From positions 806,001 through 870,000 of the forward strand of contig JAZKJV010004137.1 of the NCBI GenBank assembly GCA_037367405.1: 64,000 bases of DNA. The letters are read 5' to 3'. Origin of the DNA: Ottelia alismoides (Eukaryota; Streptophyta; Magnoliopsida; Alismatales; Hydrocharitaceae). Position 1 is the first letter of the stretch. Each line of letters begins with the position of its first letter. The notes beneath the pieces are model-generated. The model was not told the origin of the DNA and did not search any database. It saw only the letters and a list, made by a program, of their open reading frames with translations. Position numbers and translations under genes: made by a program. This document shows positions 57,612 to 64,000 of the stretch, in pieces.

Positions 57612-60600
57612 TGATGAATCTCCATTTCATCACCATTATTCTATCATTTTGTCCATAAAAAACCCTAGCTAATGCATGTAAATAACATTAATTTTTACAA
57701 AATAACATTCATTATTTATTGCATTTATTGTGTAAATGATATGATTTTTAGTGCCAAAATTATAGAATAAAGAGAAGAAAAGAAAAATAATAAAATACCA
57801 AAGGTATTTTATGACCCTAAACCCTGAGACCAAGTCAAGAATTGAGTTGGTCGACAAGGAATAAAGTAGGGAGAGATAAGGGCCAAAAATACAACAAAAA
57901 CCTAATTTATTAATTTGTACAATAATTCAGTTCTGACACTCATTTTATTCTTTATTATGTATACATCAAATAAAAAAACTTTGAACACGAAATTTGTAGA
58001 AAAGAATGCAAATAAAAATACAAAATTGAGTTTGTACAAAAATAATACCATGTGTACTTTTTATACACAAAATAAAAATCCAAAATCCTAACCTCACAGA
58101 CCCATATCTTCCGAATGAAAACTCAAAATATATTAAAATAACCTCTAATTGTATATAGCATTTAATAAGATATTTAATGGAGGTGATACATATTTTTTGG
58201 AGTTAAGATGTGAAAGTTAGGTTTTGGACCCTCATTGTACATTATACCCGATTAAAATGTTCAATTTATTCATTCTTTATTATTTTTACAATTTTATATT
58301 TTTTATAACTTTGTAAACATTATTTGTAACACATGTACATATTTAAACTAGAATAAAATCACAAAGAAAACACAAAATAAAATAAGTCTATATAAATATC
58401 TAGGCAAAATACCTATAATAATACATGTATATAAATAAAACTAAAATTTATTCTTTCATTCTTTATTATTTTATATTTTTATAAGCTTGTAAATATCATT
58501 TATATTCTATTAAAATTTATAAATCTAAATCAAATCATAAAAGAAACATTAAAATACAAAAATACATAGGTAAATATACAATATATATACCTACATATTA
58601 CATATACCTATTTATTTAAATATACAAAATATATCATAAAAATATAAAAATATATATTTGTGTACATAAAAATAAGTTATAATTATATAATAAGATAATA
58701 AAATATTAAAAATAAAAGATACAAAATAAAAATAAAATAGCCAAAAACATATATGAATATACCTATAAATACACCCTTAAAAATTAACGTGTAATAAATA
58801 ACATCAAAAAATAAATAAAAATCATAATAAAATACTATACAAAATATCAAACATTTTTTATACCCAAAAATTAATAAAATCATTTACTATTTTTAAATAT
58901 TTATTTTCGAATAAACTTGCAGTTTTGTCCTGTAGTGGTCTTACGTGGCCCAACCATGGGCCGAGGACCGTTGACCTCCGGTCAACTCCCCATTCCTTCC
59001 TCTGACTCTTGTCAGAACCTTGAGCTGCCCTCCTTCTCACCATTTCCCCCGCCTCTTCGTCCATCCGTCATCCTCGAGCCCTTCAAGAGATATCATCAAT
59101 GCTCTTCCTAGATCCATGCCAGGCATCTAGATCCCTTGTACACACATTCGAATCTCGCCAAATCGTCCTCTAAAAAGGGTGTACACACTTGTAGATAAAT
59201 AAACACCTCCTCCTACATTGTCGAATTTGGTCACTCTCCAAACCCTAGATCCCCTACATCATGGTCAAGCGAGCATCCATGTGACAAAGGGAGAATCCCT
59301 GAGTTGTTGGCGTGCTTGCGGAGGAGGAGGGGCACCCAAGGTGGATCTCCGACGACGTCTTTGCTCCCTGGTCTCTGGCCAGGTAAGAGCTACGCCATTT
59401 ACTTTCTTTAGCTTAGAATTAGTCGTAGTCCTTACTTAATTAGATAGATTAGCAAGGCTATCCTCATCGGAGCTCTCGAGCTCCAGCAGTGATTTCACCG
59501 TTAACCGCCCATTCTCCGACCCTGCGACCACTTCCATCTTCTTCCCTCTTTGCTTCTCCACGCTTCGCCCACCACTAGCCACCCAGATCACCTCGTGGTC
59601 TGGAATCCAGGTGTCCCAACCCAGTCGCTTCACCGGCAGCACCTCCGTTGTACTCCCATTCGCCCGTTCCCACTAAATAAGGCCCCGAACCCCTTTTTGT
59701 GTTTGTGAACATCTCGTGCAGGTCTAGAAGTCCAAAGGGCCCTCAGGGGTTGATTTTTGCTGAAGATCAAGGTACCTAGAGCTCCATTTTTCCCTGAGAT
59801 CGCTCACCTTCATATGAACTCTGACCTCCCTCCTGTAGCAGTCGTCTGGTGCGGGGAAGCCCAAGCTTTATTTTGTTGCTTGTCTGAGCCGTCCAGGTGG
59901 CGGAAAGTGCTCAGGGGAGCTAAGCGAAACTCACTGTCGGTGAATTCTTACTCAGTTCTTCATGAGCCCCTTCCTGCCGTCTGATCTGATTGATTGCTCC
60001 AAATGCTCCAACCGTTGTTGGATCGAATACACTCTCAACCGTCGATCTCTCACCTGAGATCTAATCCATGGCGTCCAACCGGAAACGTCAACGGGTTGCA
60101 AGGAGACGACTCGTCAAGTGAAATAACCAGGGTCATCCGATGGCGTGACTTAATAGGGGTAAATTGCACTTTTGCCCCATCTTTTATATATTTATTATTT
60201 AGTTCTGTAAATAAATTGTAATGTTTAAAATAAAGACATTTTGCGAAAAGGCACATGTACTTACTTTATTTGTATTTGGGTCCAGTCTAACTCAGCTCAC
60301 GTACTGTCCCACGTGAGTTGAGAAAATTGCATGTAAGCCCCTATCACTTTTTGTATTTATTTTTAGTCCAAGAAAATTTTATTTACATTGTATATTTTTG
60401 GTAAAATTGTAATTTATCCCCTCATGTTTTTTATTTGCAATTATGCCCTACTAGGTTATGAATTTTGTTGCTTGGATTTCATTTATTATAAATAGCACCC
60501 TAGCTCCTAAAATTGTGCAAAAATAGGGTTAGATGCCTAGTAGCTTATATCATGCCACATATTTATTTTCGATTTTGGGCATTTTAATCATTTATTAAAA

Positions 60601-61494
60601 ATCAAAAGGAGCTCATTTTTTTATTGTCTAGCTTATAATATACCAAAAAATATAAAAACGTCATTCCAAAAAAAATTATATATTGTCTATTTTATCATAT
60701 TTTAACTACAGACCAAAAATCACTAAAAATGGAAAAAGAAAACTCTTAAAAATGAAAAGGCCCCAAAATATAAATAAAAATTTTCTATTTTATAATTTCC
60801 TTTATGTAATTATTCATGTATTAAATCTAATATGAATAATTGTTTTACTTTATTTCCTATTTTAAAATTTAAATCAGTTTTGAATATTTATTAAATCCCT
60901 AATGTGGGATGTTTTTTCCGTTAAAAATCCATAAAAATAACCAAAAATTCCAGAAAAATTATAAAAACATTAGAAAATTGTATAAAATCCAAAAACAATT
61001 TATTTGTTGTAATTTATCTATATTTACTAGTATTTATAAATATATTACTCTATATGTATACATAGCCATAAATATCTTATATATATGTATTTTAAAAGAA
61101 AACGACAATATAAAATCTGAAAATATCAAAAGAAAAAATAAAAATAATAAATTAAAAACAAAATAAAGATTATAAAAATAAAAATCCATAAAAAATATAA
61201 AAATAAAAAATCCACAAAAAACAATAAAAATGGACAAGAGGATAAGAATAAATTTTAGTGCGTATTATTTTGCCCCATCTACCGCTTGCTCCCTGAGTTC
61301 GACCTCTAGACATGCTTACACCTATACACCTATTTTAGAGTTATAATAAATTTTAACTCCACATTTTTTATATTTATTGCTTGATTCGTATTGTGGGTTA
61401 ATTGTTGATCAATTAGGGTTTTGTTTGAGGTCGCTTCGATGACTGTCAGTCCGCCTTGTTAATTGACAACACCTTGGCAAAAACCTGGTTATCA
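57612..61494 (+). mobile_element. Solo LTR I, Athila-type, 3883 bp
   Basis: TGATGAATCTCC..GGTTATCA between two copies of CCTCC, with no internal region. It is the same subfamily as LTR G, sharing TTGAGTTGGTCGACAAGGAATAAAG-type sequence (about 57843), TTAGGTTTTGGACCC and the end TGCTCCCTGAGTTCGACC..ACACCTATACACC. It has a mixed-composition middle (58920-60150), then A-rich downstream DNA (60600-61250). It is not a copy of the same insertion as G because the target duplications differ. Confidence 0.92.
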
Positions 61495-61499
61495 CCTCC
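61495..61499 (+). repeat. Right target-site duplication of LTR I
   Basis: CCTCC after the CA end. LTR D continues. Confidence 0.88.
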
Positions 61500-63583
61500 T
61501 CCAAGCAATTGAGGCAACGACCATTGTTGAGCTCCCACCCTACTCTCCAGCACATACAGGAGAAATCAAAAACCACCAGGTAAGCATCTTCTTCTCATTC
61601 CCTTCTTCTTCTTCTATTTATATTCTCCCTAAATCAAACTCCCTACCACTTTATCCTCTGATACGCCCTAATCACCCTTCACAATCGATGATTCGCTTCA
61701 CCCTCTAAATAACCTCATCTTCTTGTCTATCTTCTTGCATTCTCCCACCTCTGGTCTCCCACAGATCAGATCCACTCAGTCCTCTTCCATATAATACCGG
61801 AGGTTCTTCTCCATTCCCAGTTATGGTTATTATACTTTCATTCTTAGATCGAGCAACCAAGCTCAAGTCAACTTCATCTTTTCAAGTTATAGACATGGAA
61901 CATTAGGCAAGAGAACCATCAAAGAAAGCTTCCATTGTAAAGGAAGATAACTCCAAGCAACCTCCTTGTTGGATCTTCATCATGGAGATGAAGCTCATCA
62001 TCTCGTAGAACCACCCTCCATCTTCAAGTAGCAGAGGACGAAAATGATCAAGGAACCCAAATCACCCTAGGGGTTCTTACAACTGCAACTCCCATCTAAA
62101 GAGTAGCACTTGGTTCTTCCTTCATCAATTGAGGAAACCCCCAATAAACCCATCTCCCTCCACACTCCCTCTATTCTCTCAACCACCTCATTGAATGTTG
62201 TTGCCAATCTCTGATCTCCACGGAGAAGCCCCAGGCACACCCATGTTCCTCTACATCCTTCAACCACTGCCACTTCCGCTTGATCTACACCCTCCACCTG
62301 ATGAGGATTGGGCGGTCCTAAGGGCATCATGTGCCTCGCACCAGCCTCCATCCAAGCCAGCTTCCAAGCCTCCTTGCCTCGGTGGCACCGAGGTGCAGTC
62401 GTGCTCCACATGAAGGCACAATACCAAATCCTACACCCAGATCGGTCGCGCATGCACTGAGTAGGTGCATGTGCGAAACTTTTGCATAAAACCCCTTAAT
62501 TTGTAAATTGTTTTTATCCCTTTTATGCATTAGTTTTTATTTTATTTTTTAAAATTGCATGTAGACCCTTGTCTTTGTATGTCCATTAGTACAATCATTT
62601 GACATCTATTTTTATTGTTAAAGATGGCATTTGCTTATTAATTCATTCTACAATATGTGGTGAATAATTTGTATTTTGCGGGTCTTGAGTAATTTATTAA
62701 ATTTTACGTGGTATAGAATTACGTATTAATTTGTAGTAAATCATCCTTTGCTCCAAAAACTCACCAAAAATCACATTTTGTAGAAGTAGTTATGTTCTGA
62801 TATGCTTAAAAATCATTTAATTTGCATACATATTTTCCTTAAATTAAATTATTTTGTGATTTATGTAAATGAATTTTAATAATCTATAAACATAATATTT
62901 TAGGAATCAGAATTTTTATTGGATAAATCTTTATGGAATAGATCTAGAATACTTTTCTTTATAGAAAATATTTAGGTTAGGTAATTATTAAAATTAATAT
63001 ACTAAAACTAACACAGTTTGCTTGTTTGATCAATAGTAAATTCAAATTGCATAAAACGTTTCAAACAATTGTTGTAGGTTAATTTCACCATTCTTAACCC
63101 ACTATAAAATTTTATAGCATACAACTTGCACGAAGATTTGCATAGAAACCCATAAAAGTACTGATTTTTCATGCATGCATATTATACCTTAAAAATATAA
63201 AAAGGTGTTCGAGATTTATCATTGCATAAATAATTTTGGAAAAAATAACCTTAGGATATTTGATCCTGTTTTCACATTAATTGGATTTTTCCATTCTTTG
63301 CCTAATTTGATCTTAATATTATCATTCTGCACTTGCATTTTACTCATAAATTACATTAAAAAATTGCAAAAAACTCTGCCTCGAAAACAAGCACCATGAT
63401 ATGAAAATCAACCTAAGGTGACAATGGCCTCCCTGTGTTTGACCTTGGGCTTGCCCAAGTAAAAAAATATACAACTGCTTGCATATTGATTAATTTAATT
63501 ATGCAGTTTTTGATTGATCAGTAATTGCCCGATTACAACATATTAGTCCCCCATTCTTAGTAAGGGCATATCATGTGTTTTCA
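61500..63583 (+). repeat. LTR D, R-U5 part
   Basis: Second part of the 5' LTR, ending TGTTTTCA at 63583. Group motif GGCCTCCCTGTGTTTGACC near 63427, then a stem AACTGC/GCAGTT (about 63472-63510). The total LTR length with the first part is about 3660 bp. The minus-strand frame 62067-62453 is not recognisable. Confidence 0.88.
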
Positions 63584-63585
63584 TA

Positions 63586-63605
63586 TGGCACCATTATCGT
63601 GAGGC
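63586..63605 (+). other. Primer-binding site of element D
   Basis: TGGCACCATTATCGTGAGGC two bases after the LTR, closest to element E's site. It shows that D is a 5' LTR whose element continues to the right. Confidence 0.8.
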
Positions 63606-64000
63606 ATGGCTTAGGTTGATTTTAAGAAAACTTAGAATTTAGGTTTTTCACCGCCCGGGTAGTCTAACCCCTGGGCCTTCTTGTAATTAATCTCCATTTA
63701 TTTTTCAGCATTTTTTTTTCATTTTTTTTTATTTTGTATATCTCTCTAACATAAATCTTATATTTTTTGTCAGGTCCTGGTGCACTAGAGAGGCTACATT
63801 GGAGCTGAACAACTTGGGTGCATTGAAGGTTGGTTCTTCATGGGTTGAAACAGTTGAGAAGAGAACAAAAATTAAGATCGAGTCAAGTCATGATAGAATA
63901 TAGAGTCCTTAGGATTTATTTCTAAATTTTATTTAATTTTTGAAATAATTAGAATAACTACACTTTTAGAGGGGTTCCCATTTGGGATCTTGCGTGTGTA
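63606..64000 (+). other. Start of element D leader (window ends)
   Basis: Non-coding leader. The last bases, TTTTAGAGGGGTTCCCATTTGGGATCTTGC split across 63965-63995, match element E's leader on the minus strand near 13750-13775. The coding region lies beyond the window. Confidence 0.7.

Noticed and set aside
62067..62453. 128-codon minus-strand frame in LTR D
   Set aside because: Within LTR sequence; no counterpart in LTR E or A.

Overview
The window looks like repeat-filled heterochromatin of a seed plant. It holds no host gene, tRNA, rRNA or bacterial feature that I can support. Nearly every base belongs to LTR retrotransposons inserted into one another. Most are one large Ty3/gypsy group of the Athila type: LTRs of 2.5-3.9 kb starting TGATGAAT, a primer-binding site (PBS) close to the 3' end of plant tRNA-Asp, and a gag-PR-RT-RH-INT gene order. 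The rest is Ty1/copia with an initiator-Met type PBS. The sequence does not fix the species.

Layout. 1-3558: end of an Athila-type LTR (A), sitting in a copia LTR (3559-4279), which sits in the 3' untranslated part of another Athila element (4280-6377) ending in its 3' LTR (B, 6378-9313). That element lies in a minus-strand LTR (C, 9314-10708), which lies in the coding region of a minus-strand Athila element (E, 10709-14163 plus its LTR). E's 5' LTR is split (14164-16052 and 42121-43381) by a 26-kb copia element (16053-42120), and that copia element is split by a complete Athila element (22162-38095) with a 5-bp target duplication GTCTG. To the right are a minus-strand LTR (F, 43804-46067 and 49891-50762) split by solo LTR G (46068-49885, target duplication ATAGT); an Athila 5' LTR, leader and gag (H, 50869-56035); the 5' LTR of another element (D, 56036-57611 and 61500-63583) split by solo LTR I (57612-61494, target duplication CCTCC); and D's PBS and leader to the window end.

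The complete element at 22162-38095 is recent (LTRs differ by a few percent where compared by eye) but dead: it has at least five in-frame stops, about five frameshifts, and an integrase with lost zinc-binding and catalytic residues. I found no env-like gene.

The most unusual signals are non-coding. The 3' untranslated region of two diverged Athila elements carries a reiterated module, a short hairpin followed by a near copy of the polypurine tract (AAGTATAGGGGGG), and the stems show compensatory base changes. LTRs of the group also start with an extended palindrome and carry a hairpin near the 3' end whose arms differ completely between subfamilies.
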